Source: Gnetum montanum (taxonomy: Eukaryota > Streptophyta > Gnetopsida > Gnetales > Gnetaceae). From it: DNA of 64,000 bases. The notes beneath the pieces are model-generated. The model was not told the origin of the DNA and made no database searches. It saw nothing but the letters and a program-made list of their open reading frames with translations. The position numbers were made by a program, and so were the translations under genes. Of the stretch, positions 46,201 through 58,787 are shown piece by piece. The DNA lies in assembly GCA_015680685.1 (NCBI GenBank), contig MNCI01007602.1, forward strand, positions 190,065-254,064. Reading direction: 5' to 3'. Positions within the stretch are counted from its first letter, which is position 1. Each line of letters begins with the position of its first letter.

Positions 46201-46732
46201 AGGCATAGTACATCATGGAGAGCATTAGACTTCATGACCCAACATCACGGAGACTTTGAATACACTCCCACTATGCCTATTGTACACCGCGTACCTTCTA
46301 AATCCCTTTTGATGTTAACTATGATCAACCCCATTTGGGGCTATGTTATGTTTCTCTCTCTTCTTCCTTTGCATTTTCTTTTCATTTTTTTTCACATTTT
46401 CTCTGCATTTGGCCTACAAATACACTCGAGTGGCAATCCACACATGCTAGCACTTCTATTTTCTACCAAACATGTGACTATGCTTGGCACTATTTACACT
46501 GTTAACACCAACTATGCTTGGAACTATTCATATAGTTACTGTCGCTTGACACTTACCTTTGTTTTTTCATTAGCAATGTTTGCATTCCATAATTCCCTAT
46601 TCGATCAACAAGTTCATTCAGGTAACCCTTTCTTCACCTTCAACAAGGCCCTCACGTGGACGTGGGGTTAGGCTATGTTCCCACACACCCCTTAGTGTGC
46701 TAGCTACTAATGTTTTCAGTTGTTACAATTTT

Positions 46733-46750
46733 TGGTGCTAAAAGGAGGAC
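46733..46750 (+). other. Primer-binding site of element B
   Basis: TGGTGCTAAAAGGAGGAC, five bases after the LTR end, matches the site of A (TGGCGCTAGAAGGAGGGC) apart from four transitions. Confidence 0.8.
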
Positions 46751-46959
46751 ATGCCATTTCCTTCTTTGCACTCCATTGTGGTTGTCTTTGTGTGCTCTCT
46801 ACACCCTTGTCAATGTAGATTGGTCCCCATTATCAATCTTCTTGAGACCCCATGTAGTAACCCAAATTACATCATTCTCCACTTTTTTCCAAGTCTTTGC
46901 TCTTTGTGCATAGAGAGTGTAGTAAGTGGATAGCATAGTTGGTGTGGAGAGTAGTCTCC

Positions 46960-47275
46960 ATACTTAGCATTTTTCTGTAGTTTTATACTTAGCCATTTTT
47001 TTGGAATTTTCATACTTAGTAATTTTTTCTGCATTTTTATACTTAGCCATTTTCTGTTATTGATAAACTTAACCATTTGTCTACATTTTCATACTTAGCA
47101 TTTTTTTTTCATTTTCGTACTTAGCCAAATTTTCACAGTTTCATACTTGGCCAAGTTTTTGCAATTTTACACTTGGTCAATTTTTTGTAGTTTCTAAACT
47201 TAGCCATTTTCTCGTACCAGTAGACTTAGGCATTTTTCTATAGTTTTTAGAGTTAGCCATTTTTTGCAAACAACA
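46960..47275. repeat. Leader tandem array of element B
   Basis: About ten degenerate units of roughly 30-33 bp built on TTTTCATACTTAGCCATTTTT. It occupies the same place (between PBS and gag) as the arrays of A at 8561-8879 but is unrelated in sequence. Confidence 0.75.
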
Positions 47276-47293
47276 ACTCTCACAATCCAATCT

Positions 47294-48940
47294 ATGAACA
47301 TGAATCCAGATCAACCTTCCACATCAATGTCTAACAAATTTGACATCATGATCCACCCAAAGCATGTTGTGCTCAGCCACAAATAATATAACTTTGTTTT
47401 TTCTAAATTCCAAGTAGGAATACCTATGGATCGCCTCAATCTAGAGGCAAAATAGGACTATGAACAAGTCCACTAGAATGGATGAGAGCACAATCCCTCC
47501 TCCTTCAACATAATTCCACTCACGGAGTCCTATCACTAGTTGTAATCCTAATTCATTTGAGCAAATGAGCATGATGTGGGGAAAACCTATGAGGAAGCCT
47601 CATAGGAGGAAGAAGATGAGTTTGAGACTTGCTTTGAATGTGAGAGCCCCTTCTACACCTTCTTCCAACAACCACTCCCTAGTATGACCCCTTCTTGATT
47701 TGATTCATCCATCCTCTCTAAGATGGTAACCATGCCAGTTCAACCTTCCTCACAAGTAACTATTGAATTTTCCAAAATTCACCTCCTCTGAAACCATCAA
47801 GGTAGTGAAATTCTATTGGTACGATCCCATAATTCCTTCAGTCCCATCACTAACTCTGCTAACTAGGGTCCCGTTGCCTCAACTCACCAAGTTCAATTGT
47901 GAGGGTGACCCCAATGTGCACTTGGTCACATTTAGGTCTAAGTGCCTTCTTTTGCAAGCATGGCCACATACCATCATGCACGTCTTCCCCATGTTCCTCA
48001 TTGACAATGCCTTAGAGTGGTACCATTCATTACCTAGGGCCTCAATCTCTTCCCTGGAGGATCTCCTTGGCTAGTTTATGACATGCTTTAGGTACAACCT
48101 AAAACTTGAAGCAACTCTTGACCAGCTCATGCAGGTCAAGCAAGGGCCCCTAGATCCTGTGGCCAAATTCATCCAATGATGGAACACCACCTTGTAAAAA
48201 ATCTATGAGCCACTAGCAGAGATGCACCTATTGGCCATTTTTAAGGGTGCAATCAATGACTTCATTAAGTTAAAATTATAGTACCTAGCTCCAAAGTCTC
48301 TTAGCCAAGCCTTTGCCCAAATGAAGGGCATAAAGGAGGTAGCACAAGTAGGCAATAACCCAACCTACATGGCCTATAGAAATCATCACACATGCAAGAA
48401 AAAAAAGAATGGAAATGTGTAGCCACACTTGAAAAAGCAACCAATTGGGGCCCAAAGGCTAAGCAGCTCAAGGCCCCAACACGTAAAGTCACCAACTCAC
48501 CTACATCAGCAAGAGCCATAATGCAAGCCACTACAAGGCCCCAATCTAAGCATAACAATCACTCGAAGTACATCCCATTGCTAATGAAACCCTTAGACTT
48601 GTTAGATAAACTCTTGAAGGCTAGGAAAATCCAATACAAATGAGTTAGAAACTACCCACCAATGGTATGATAGGTACTACGAACTACTGAGGAACCCCAC
48701 CTTAGTAGTACCAAATGAGCCCCTAGTCCCAAAGGACTTTCTACTAGATCAATTCTATCACTATCACTATCACTATATGTTCTATCACAGCATAGACAAC
48801 TATTGAGCTTTGCAAGATGACCTACAAATAATGATAGAAAGGGACCAACTTGTGCTTGATGTAGTGAGCCAATCCAATGTAGACGATTCCCCCTATGTTA
48901 TAAACTCCATCAGCATAGGAAGAAAGTCTAAACCTATGTA
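47294..48940 (+). pseudogene. Gag of element B, decayed
   Basis: Starts near the ATG at 47294. The N-terminal text (FNIIPLTES) matches A. The gag core in the open stretch 47763-48074 has GDPNVHLVTFRSKCLLLQAW and SISSLEDLLG. Further text QVKQGPLDPVAKFIQ and YLAPKSLSQAFAQMKGI matches A gag (7260-7040). The HxxxxC region near 48780-48840 has lost its Cys (IDNY for IDTC). At least one frameshift (near 47760) and many stops are present. Confidence 0.82.
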
Positions 48941-49212
48941 GAAACCTTTTGTGATCCGAGTGCCTCCCAGGAAGGCAAGGATTCCCTCAACATCCTCAAG
49001 GAAGAGGTCTCCTTTTGTGATCAAAGTGCCACCTTAGGCACCCACAACACCCTTTGTGATCAAGGTCCCATACCAACCACCTGTTAAGATGTTAAATTGG
49101 CATGATGTTGCACCAAAAACTACTAAGTAACCTTTTGTCATCAAGGTGTGACAACGAGCTAGCCCTATAGCAACAACTCCCAAACAAATATCATTTGTCA
49201 TCAGGGTGCCAC
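48941..49212 (+). repeat. PFVIKVPP linker of element B
   Basis: Five copies of PFVI-K/R-V-P or close variants in one reading direction, plus one PPVKMLNWHD segment whose DNA (CTGTTAAGATGTTAAATTGG, about 49083) is the same word as in the 3' array. It stops at an N (49213). Confidence 0.82.
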
Positions 49213-49213
49213 N

Positions 49214-49346
49214 GAAAAGGAGATAGCTCATAATTGAGCTAGCTAAGGCTGACCTAGGATTAGGTTGAAGCCTAGCATCTTCTCTACGACTGTGAAATTT
49301 TTAGAGGTGGGGAATTACTCCCCTACCATGAAGGTGATGTTGATTG
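49214..49346 (-). other. 133-bp inverted copy of 49999-50131 between two Ns
   Basis: Reverse complement of 49999-50131 with one difference seen. It is bounded on both sides by a single N and breaks the protein text. It is almost certainly a misplaced contig or gap-filling artefact, so the true sequence between linker and protease is unknown here. Confidence 0.85.
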
Positions 49347-49347
49347 N

Positions 49348-50510
49348 ACCAAAGGATGAATGAGCACCTTAGAACCTCTATGGCTAAAGTAAAGGCCACA
49401 GCCAGTAAGAAGCAACCAAACACTAGGACCCTTGCCCCCAAGTAGGCCAAGCAAGTCAAGCCCAAGTCCCCTTTGTGAGAGATCCATCTTTCGAGCCACA
49501 TGGAGGAGCTCAAGGCCAACACAACAACTGATGACAAGGAATTCATAGCTACACTAGCCTAGGTGAAATAAATGCTCAAGTAGAAGAACACGATGTTGAG
49601 TTTATATGACCTGGTCATGATCTCATCTGTTTACTACCAAACACTGGCTTGGATTTTTTCCTTCAATCCTATTATGAAGGACATCCTTGTAGATGAGAAT
49701 CCTATCTGTGTAGCAATCTTGCCTCCTACATCATAGGAATCATGTTCAACATCCCTAGCCTTTCACAATGAAGCAGTCAAGGTCAACCCCGAATGGCGGG
49801 AGGTCACAATAACTTTTTTGTCAATTAGCATACATGTTGGGGAGTGCACCATCTATAGGGTGCACATTGATGATGGTACAACAACAAACATTATTTTGTA
49901 CTCTATCATTGATAAGCTACGCCTAACATACGAGATTATGCCAATCAAAATCGTGTGTCTAAAATCCTTCAACAGATAACACATCATCATTAGGGGTACA
50001 ATCAACATCACCTTCATGGTAGGGGAGTAATTCCCCACCCCTAAAAATTTCACAGTCGTAGAGAAGATGCTAGGCTTCAACCTAATCCTAGGTCAGCCTT
50101 AGCTAGCTCAATTATGAGCTATCTCCTTTTCAATCCATCTTCCATATGAAGGTGGTCAAGTTATCATCCATGGTGATAATGTCTCCCCTCTAACTACCCA
50201 CAACATAGACATGGGGCAAGTTTTGGAGGTGGAATTTTTTGGTGGTACATCTATGGCAACCAATGCAACACCTAAGGCTAACACATCCGAATGAGTAGTT
50301 CAAGCCAACAACCTCCTAGAGGACCCTAAGCCTTACACACCCACTAATCCATGCCTAGTTAGGAAGAAACTATGTGACCAAGACATTCCCTTTTCTGAAA
50401 ATGTGCTAGGAACCTACTTACCCCTTGCCTTCACATGCCATGCATTTTTGGTTTTTTCTTACATTGCATTTGTTCATGCATTTACATTTCACTTACTTAC
50501 TTAGTTTACA
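49348..50510 (+). pseudogene. Aspartic protease region and C-terminus of element B
   Basis: Text shared with A runs through MSLYDLVMIS-like sequence (about 49594) and VKVNPEWREV. The active site is RVHIDDGTTTNIILYS (about 49857-49905), and LGFNLILGQP (about 50070-50100) is the second hallmark. After the protease the frame runs into DIPFSENVLGTYLPLAFTCH and a hydrophobic tail, then ends near 50504. Several stops interrupt it. No RT follows. Confidence 0.82.
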
Positions 50511-50623
50511 CACTACTTCACTTTGTTTATGCATTTTTTCTTTGTTTACATATCCATCCACTTAGTTTATGCATTACATTTGAAAATAAAAAAATAAAAA
50601 AAATCATAAAACTACAAAAGCAC

Positions 50624-51140
50624 ATGGCCCAAAAAGGCCTTAAACTAGTGATGGCCCGAAATGGCCTTAAACCATCATTGTAGCTTGGAATGATCCAAAA
50701 CTATTACTTTTCACAATGCTTTCATTTCACTTATGCATATTAACCTTGTTACATAGTTGCTACTTGATGTTTTTTTTTTGAAGTTGATTTTTACAAGATC
50801 TTGCAGGCACATGGCATGGCTATGCATGCAACATTGTACCCCACCAAAGTAAGGAAATCACATAGCTCATTTGCTATTATGCTAAATTGGCACAAAATCA
50901 TCTAGTATGATGCTAAAATAGCATAGATTGTCCACAATGACTATAAATTGGTGCATATAGCATCTACTATGATGCTAAATTGGCACAACTCATCCTTGGG
51001 TCATCATGTTAAACTAGCACAACATCCACCATCTGCTACAACATTAAACTAGCACTTAGTAGTATACTAGGACTATAAATTAGCACATCATGGTCTACCA
51101 AGACCTTAAACTAGGTTCAGAATCTACCAGGATTTTAAAC
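50624..51140 (+). repeat. GGCC units and TAAACT word array of element B
   Basis: Two CATGGCCC...AAGGCCTTAAAC units (50624-50672), then after a gap about twelve units ending TAAAYTRGCA (50870-51140), such as CTAAATTGGCACAA and ATTAAACTAGCACTT. Order and content mirror the minus-strand arrays of A. Confidence 0.83.
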
Positions 51141-52222
51141 TAGCATGTTGCTGATCTTTTGGAGCACCTACCATTGGTGCAATGTTTGGGGCACTCATAG
51201 CATCATCGCACTAGCACTTTCATTGGCTTCTTGTGCACTTGCAACTGGTTCAACTTTTTATGAATTTGCAACATCTTCACATCTAGCATGTTACTTGCAT
51301 TTCATGTTTTATGGTTTTCTAGTCTTGTCAAAGTTGTGTTTGTAGGATGAAGCCCCAGAGGCAATCATGCAAAGACACATCTCATCATAGCAATAAGTCA
51401 CCACATTGCTCTGATGTGCATGACTAGACTAGTTAAGCCACTCAAGAGTGCACATCCCCTTCATTCCATTATAGCCTACACACATCCAGTCCTTCATTGC
51501 AATAGCCTCTCATCCCCTACATACTCACAATTGCACATCCCTCTAATGCATACGCATTGTGATACATATGGAATTCTCCTCACATCAACTGTAGAACCCA
51601 TGTTGGATGTAACATAACTTGTCCCATGGGAAGCCTCTGTTGGCTAGTCAAGGCCCAAGTGGATGTAACACAATTCATCTCAGGAGGAAACACTTATTCT
51701 ATAGACATGACATAGTTGCATCAAATCAAAGCCCATCTACTTGATGGCCCACACCTTGTAGCTAGCAGTCAATAGTAAGTCAAACCCAATGGTGGTTTTC
51801 CTTATAGTAAAGTAAAGAAGAAAAAGCAAAAACAAAAAAAAAAGAATAGGGAAAAGCACATGTCCAAACAAATTGACAACATTGTAGCTTTGCAATTAGC
51901 CTAGCCTTGGACTGACTTTGACTCTTTTATGAGCACTTCGATGAGAGGTCAACATTTCAAGGGCAAGCCGCTTCATACCATGGATGTCGTTAGTCATGCT
52001 AACTTCACATCTTACATCATGAAACAATTTTTGCATTTCATTTCCCATACTTGCATTTCATCACCCTAGCATACCCTTACTCATAGCACTTTTGAACATG
52101 GTGGAATGACACCTAATCTAGTATTGATGAGTGATGTTGGTGCCACATCTACTATGGTGTTTTGTGATTCTTTTTCGATGTCTCTTAGGCCATCCCTACA
52201 AACATTAGCAAAGAGGGGCCAA
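51141..52222 (+). other. Non-coding 3' region of element B with purine tracts
   Basis: No gene seen. A purine-rich run at 51808-51857 and the true polypurine tract AAAGAGGGGCCAA (52210-52222) precede the 3' LTR. The stretch 52150-52200 matches C 1790-1834. Confidence 0.65.
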
Positions 52223-53939
52223 TGAAACATCACAAAATTTTGGGTCCCAATGTCTCAACTGCAAACTTAGCTAAGTGTTAAAACATTGGAATTTTACCCA
52301 AATTTTTCTAAGTGTTGAGCATAGTTAGCTCAAATTTCCAAATTTGCAAAATTTTTCTAGGTGTTAGAATGATGAAACTTTCTATGAATTTGTCTAAGTG
52401 TTAGGACTACACTCTCCACTATAGTAGAGGGTAGTCAGCCTCAACGACCAATCTTCTACAATTTTGGCTAAGTGTTCAAACGAGGTCAAAATTTGCAAAA
52501 TTTTCTGATTGTTGGAACTATGCTCTACAAGCATAGCAAGGGATGACTCTAGCAACTAGAGTTAGAAAAATTTTAAAATTTTTCTGGATGTCTCCAAACC
52601 TAGCAAATTTTTCTAAGTGTTAGACTTTGCTCCTACTACCTTGACTATGCTCTAGAGCATAGTCAATGTAGTCAACACATAATAGCTAGTTTTGTAGGAT
52701 TTTTCTAAGTGTCAAAATGATGACACAAGTTGTAAAATTTTCTAAGTGTTGGACTACGCTCCCACTACTAGGACTACACTCTAGAGCATAGTCAGCATAG
52801 TCTACACCACTAGTCTAGATCTACACAATTTTTTCTAAGTGTCGATAGCAACTACAAAATTTTTGTATGTGTCAAACTATGCTTCTACTACCCCAACTAT
52901 GCTCTATAACATAGTCAACATAGTCAACATGGAACACCAGTTTTGAAAAAAATTTCTAACTACTAGGACTAGGCTCTATGAGCATAGTAAGGTGTGAGCA
53001 TAGCAACCAAAGTTAGAAAAATTTTCAAACCTTTTCTAGATGTCTCCAAACTAAAAAATTTTCTAAATTTTTTTGGCTACCCAGTGGACACCCAACTTGA
53101 CTCCATGTCTGAACCACCCTAGAGTGTAGTCCCACCTACTACACTGCCACGTGGCACCCAATCTACATTTTTCGCTAACCCTTACCCTATAAATACCCTT
53201 GGACACCCAACATTTTAGGGGTTGGCAATTAGCACTTTAATTTGGCATTTGACATCTTGGCACTTAGCTCCATGGGTGAATGAGACCCAGAGCACACCAC
53301 CCTTGCAAAAAACTGCATGATACACCACAACACCATGCACCCCTACAAAGCACCACATGATACACCACAACCCCGTTGTAGCCCTATAGAACACTACATG
53401 ATATACCATGGAAACCAACCCGGTAGGCATGATACATCATGATGAGTGCTAGACTTCATGACCCAATACCATCTAGGCTATGACTATGTTCTCATTATGC
53501 CTGTTGTACACCATGTACCTTCTAAATCCCTTTTGGTATTAACTACGCTCAACCCCATTTGGGGTGGTATTTTATTTCTCTTTCTTTATCCTTTGCATTT
53601 TCTTCAAATTTTATCTACATTTGGCCTACAAATCCACTTGGGCAGCAATCCACACATGCCAACACGCCCATTTTCTACCAAAAACGTGACTATGCTTGAC
53701 ACTATACACATTGTTAACACTGACTACACTTGGCACTGTTCATATGGTTGACACCACTTGAAAATTAGCTTCATTTTTGCATTAGCACTATTTTCATTCC
53801 ATAAGTCCCTATTCGAATAACAAGACTATTCAAGGCACCCCATCTCTACCTTTAGCAAGGCCCTCATGCAAACACAGGGTTAGGCTATGCACTTCCGAAC
53901 CCCTCGATGTTCCAACTGTTGATGTTTTTGATCATTACA
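52223..53939 (+). repeat. Element B 3' LTR
   Basis: 1717 bp. Starts TGAAACATCAC and ends GATCATTACA. It contains the palindrome array, TATAAATA (53188-53195) and a diverged 40-bp repeat. Confidence 0.9.
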
Positions 53940-53944
53940 ACCTT
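53940..53944. repeat. Target-site duplication of element B, right copy (ACCTT)
   Basis: Identical to 44967-44971. Confidence 0.85.
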
Positions 53945-56900
53945 CTTCTTAGAGTTAGGAAAATTAAGCTTGATAAAACTTATGCCTTTCATATTAAGTC
54001 TAATTCAATAAAATAAACAATTATATTTTTGAAAAATCATAAAAATATAATTGGATTTTCATATCTTGAAACCATATCTAATCAGTAGTGGTCATCAAAA
54101 TGATTTCAATGATATCAATTTCATTTTGATTAGTCTTATGGTTAAGGATATATCATACTTTTAATTTATTTGTAAAACTTTCCAAATTAAAATTTTTATA
54201 AAGTTAAAAATTAAACATTTTAAATTAATGGCCAATGAGTATCAAACTTCAAACCTCCTATTTGCAAAGAGAATAACTTAGTAATTTTTCAATTAACTAA
54301 CTAGTCATTAATACTAGTTCATAATTGTTATAAGATTCAATATATAAATTATAAAAATTAGAAAAGAAACCAAAATCCTTAGAACCTATGGTAGTCGTTG
54401 GCCTATTACCAACCAACCACATCGCAAGGTGCAATTCACTTGTACCATGTTACCACATGACTATTCAAGCCATGCGGTTTTGGTAGCCCATAATGAAGGC
54501 TATCTAGGAGTTAGCACATGGTCAAAAAACTATAAAATCAAATCCTTGTTATTATCATTAGTCCTCTTATAGTTGCAACAATCCCTATGCCATTGGTTCT
54601 TCATTTTATAGTGCCTTTTCTCATCATGCTCACCATTGCCTTCCTTGCATTTTCCTTTATTTTACTATGTAGCGCAAGTTGTGTGTTAAATGTGACATAC
54701 ATAGCACTACCATAGGACAAAAAAAATCATAGTCTATATCAATCATGTTTTACTTAACACTACATGTAACAGGCCACAACATTATTTTTTCTATAAAAGA
54801 GAAAGGTGACCCTAGGTAATGAGTGCCTTGCACATGCTTGCAAGACTCACCTACAACATTGCATGCATTCCCATGTTAGTGTAGTGGGGCCATGAGAAAG
54901 TGTGAAACCCATTTATGCTACCATGGTTGAGGCCACATAGTTATTCATAGCTAAGATATCATATTCAAGGATAGTTGGGGGACAAAACCATCATGTTCTT
55001 CTCCATCCCATCTATCATCGTGTTATGCTCTTAGTTGCTACAATTTCCATTCATATTGCCCTCACCTATCATTTGTTACCACTACTTGCATCCCACCCCA
55101 CCCCATCCCATTATGTTATTCTTTACATATACCATCTTTGTCACCACTTACCTTACTAAGGTTATCACTCTTCTTTCTTTGTCCTATGAGAAGTTCATTG
55201 TCTTTTTCTATAGTAGGGACTAGTAGTGCCCATAGATATCATGAACATTGATGGATCATATCAACTTTGGACATCATGGACAATAGTGATATGTATTGAT
55301 CAAGCCCATCAAATTATTTTGTGAAAAAAAATTTAAACAAGCAACTATTTGAAATTTTAAACAACCTAGAATTTTGGATTGACTTGGAGTAGTAGAGATA
55401 AAAACTAAAAAGTTAAGCATGCTAATCTTGAAGTAGTATTGGGATGGATGACCTCTTGGAATGTCTTGAAATTCATGCCCAAATTTTAAACTTTGAAAGG
55501 CCACAACGTTTAATTTCCAAAGCCTTTTTTGAGGAACAAAATTGATAAGTTTCAACATTTTGGATATAATGGTAAAGTCAAATTCACCATATGAGACCCT
55601 AAAAATTAGTTTTTAATTAGTTAATAATCCCATTCCTTAAGCTATTCTTTAATATTTTCAAGAACTAAAATTAGCATAAATTGAATATTTGATGTTCATT
55701 TTTAACAAATAAATAGTTTCTTATAATATTTTTTATCCTTAGAAAATCAATGATGATGTTATATTTGTTATTTGAGAAGATAATAATTAGATGGTAGTTT
55801 AAATTGTGCCTTAGAAAGCTATAACCTAGATTGACTAATAATGTCTAACAATCTAATTCTTATGTAACAAAATTAACATTTTTGTTAATCTTAGTTCTTA
55901 GGATTAGGTAATTAAGTTATACTTATTCCTATAGTTGGAAAAATAACAATAACCCCTCTAACATTGAACCTAAATGTGTGACCTCTAGTTATTATTAGTC
56001 ACATTATCAAATTCAATGTTCTAAGGGAGGTAGAAAGGTTAATTGAAATTTAGGGAATGAAGACAAGCCATACATAAAGAATTAAGTACTTGAAGAATTA
56101 CATGGAAAATCATCAACTCAATACAAACTTATATAAACCAAAAAAGTAACTAGATCATTCGACAAAAATAAATCATCATGGATAATTATAATCTTGTTTT
56201 AATAAGGTATATAATATCTATGAGAAAGAACAAGTCAAGAAGAAATCTAAGAACATGCATGAAGATCACAACATACAATAGGTTTGGAATAAAAGCTTAA
56301 TTTGAAGAAGCTACTTACATTAGTTTATTATACAATCCATTGACCAGTGTACAGTGCATCCAAATTGAATCATTTGTTGATAAGATCAAGCCTTACCATC
56401 CAAAATATAGCCATCTAACCATGTTTTCCTTATGGTGGAACTACGTTTACATTCCTTGATTTCCAAGTGGAGATAAAAATTGAGAAAGTTTCTTAACCTT
56501 TCTTTTTTTTTCTTATTTTTTTTTCATTTTTTATGTTTACTTCTTTTTGTAAGTTATATTTCTAAATTAGATAAGTAAAATATTCTCAAGTAATACAAGT
56601 TGGCAATAAGAATTTACCCTACCTTCACTTAAGTAACTAGAGACATGAGTTGTACTTAGTGTAAACCTAGTTAGGACTTATGATTGGTGGTTGGTAGACC
56701 TTTAATTCACCTTTTGTTATTGCCTAGAAATTGAGGCAGGTTTTTAATAATGATACATTTATTACTCAAATATTTTCTCACTTATATTTCATCTACAAAG
56801 TAAGCTGGATAACTTTAACTATTCAACCCCATTCAAAAGGACAAATTAAAGAATTGAAGCATGGAGAGCATACCCTTAATTTAGATTCACTTAAGGATGA

Positions 56901-57229
56901 GTGAATGTTAAGGCATAGATGGGGAAATAATGTTGGATTCCAAAAAATATTAATGATGAGTAAAGAAAATTCACAACATATCACAAGCTGAACATAGAGT
57001 AGACATCATTAAAAAAATAACTTTTCAATTGTAAGATTATCTACTCAAGTGTATACCCTTATAATTAATACTTTGAAAGAATAAATAAAGAAACTTAATT
57101 GTTAGTATGGAGGAATGTCCCAATTCTAACAAAATTTACATAACTTTTCAACATCCATGCTTGAACTTAAAATAGAAAAATGATTCAAGATACAAAGTTT
57201 TGGCTTAATACAACTATTTCTATTAAAGG
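53945..57229. other. AT-rich DNA without a clear gene
   Basis: Possibly interior of the old element H. Near 56820, text like TIQPHSKGQIKELK faintly recalls the integrase HPQxxGQ motif, but it is too decayed to call. Other short open frames (55035-55223, 55274-55558) have no domain. Confidence 0.4.
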
Positions 57230-58785
57230 AAGAAAGTGGTAATACTTGTGAAAGAACTCCACCTCATTGCTTGTTATTAATCATATGTCTAAAATCTTTA
57301 TCATCAACTATAACCTTCTTTCCAATATTAGCTTTAATCTTTGAGTAATAGTATTCTTACCAGATAAGGAAAAATTTACCTTATGATCTATCTATCTCTC
57401 TAGGTTGCTTACTACTTTTGACTTGTAAAAATATACATAGGATCTTCTGTGTTCTCTAGATTATTTATTGTCATTTGATCATTCTTATTGTTAATATGAA
57501 CTTGATTTTTCATATCTTCAACTTCATATTGCTCTTTCTACTTTAACTTCAACATGTTTTTTTTTTCTTTAGAATCTTTTTTCTTGGGTACAAAAGAATA
57601 ATATTAAACAAATTTTATTCATGATGGTAGAAGTTGCAAGAATTTTTTACATATTATAATATGTAATTGGTTAAATATAAGTCTTTCTTCATGCTTGTAA
57701 CACCATTTTTCTTAATGATTGAGAAGACTGATTTCAATAAAAAAACCTATGAAAACGAAAAGTTGTAAAAATAGAATCCATATGCTTAATGGAACTAACA
57801 AGACTAACAATTTCCTAATTAGATTTTTGAAAAAAATCAATGGAAGATTATATAACTTGAAAAAACATGAAACTTGAGCATATTCTTCATATTAAACATC
57901 AAAATCTAGAGCATAATTATGAATGATCAACATTGCATGCTTATGTGTAAAAGATCCTATATCTAGGGCACATTGCACTATTGAGGGATCGCCTAACTTA
58001 ATAAGAAAAAAACAAAAGAGAATAATACCTCAGATGAAGGACTTGGATTTCATATTTTTTCATTACATCATTTAATTACATAATGAAACTTTGATTATGA
58101 GGCATGTAACCAAAAATTTGAATGAACATATATTGTGATAAAAGATCAACAAATAATGACTCATATACATAATTAGGAAGAACAAAATAAGATGTCTCAA
58201 TTACATCAAGATTACTAGAAGAAGCCATCACAAACTTTTTCTTACTAGCTTGTAAATCTACATTTTGAAAATCAATAAAAATTTCTACATTGATAAAAGA
58301 AGTAAAAATTTCAAAATTGGTTGAAGAAATTGGGTGTAATATAGAATCCTCTATAGGTGAATTCTAGAGAAGTCAAATCCATTGGAGAAAAAGTAAAGAG
58401 AGAAAAATCAAATTCAGTGAAAAAATCCTAAATGATGTTTTGTAATTAGGATGATGTCATTTCATAATAAGATCCTTAATAAAAAGGCACATTATAATAA
58501 TGGGAATATCTCTTAAGATAATGTTTGAAGGTTTAACTTGAGGTATTTTTTCTCAGTAATTAGAGGTCCAGTCAACATGGAGTTGTAGAGTCACTAAAAT
58601 AAGAAACATAATTAAGTGAAGTTGGGCAAAAAGATGATTGACCCTTTGTTTTGATTGGGTCTAGGCCTAATTATGAGGAAATACAATCCTAAGAAATATT
58701 TAGAGCATGACCTAAATATATATAATTTATTTTTCAATTTTCTTATTATTGTAACTCTGTTTCCTTTCCTTGCACATTTTCTTAA
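57230..58785 (+). repeat. Repeat H, right copy
   Basis: 57230-57720 matches 43200-43720 and 58430-58785 matches 43750-44150, both in the same order and strand. About 700 bases between (57722-58430) have no counterpart on the left. It is probably the 3' LTR of H. Confidence 0.5.
57722..58066 (+). repeat. Direct repeat within H, first copy
   Basis: Recurs at 58788-59223, about 1066 bases downstream. Both have GAAGAYTGATTT near the start, AAAAATCAATGGARGATTA in the middle and GCATGCTTATGTRTAAAAGA near the end. Confidence 0.65.
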
Positions 58786-58787
58786 GA

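Larger units (their letters stand above)
44972..46727 (+). repeat. Element B 5' LTR
   Basis: Starts TTAAACACCAC (TG mutated to TT) and ends GTTGTTACA. It contains a palindrome-rich U3 array, a TATA box and a 40-bp repeat in the transcribed part. Homologous to 52223-53939. Confidence 0.87.
44972..53939 (+). mobile_element. Element B: gag-protease-only LTR retrotransposon related to A
   Basis: A 9-kb plus-strand element: 5' LTR (44972-46727), PBS (46733-46750), leader array, gag, PFVIKVPP linker, aspartic protease (ending near 50510), 3' word arrays, purine tract, polypurine tract (52209-52222) and 3' LTR (52223-53939), with an ACCTT duplication. As in A, nothing resembling RT, RNase H or integrase follows the protease. 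It is much more decayed than A: the LTRs differ at roughly one position in five in sampled stretches, gag is frameshifted and the 5' terminal TG is now TT. It contains two assembly Ns. Confidence 0.9.

Noticed and set aside
46000-46206. Minus-strand frame in the B LTR (and its partner at 53215-53430)
   Set aside because: Arises from the 40-bp repeat of the LTR; not conserved in frame between the two LTRs.
56800-56960. Integrase HPQxxGQ-like motif
   Set aside because: Only a short, weak resemblance with stops around it; could be chance.
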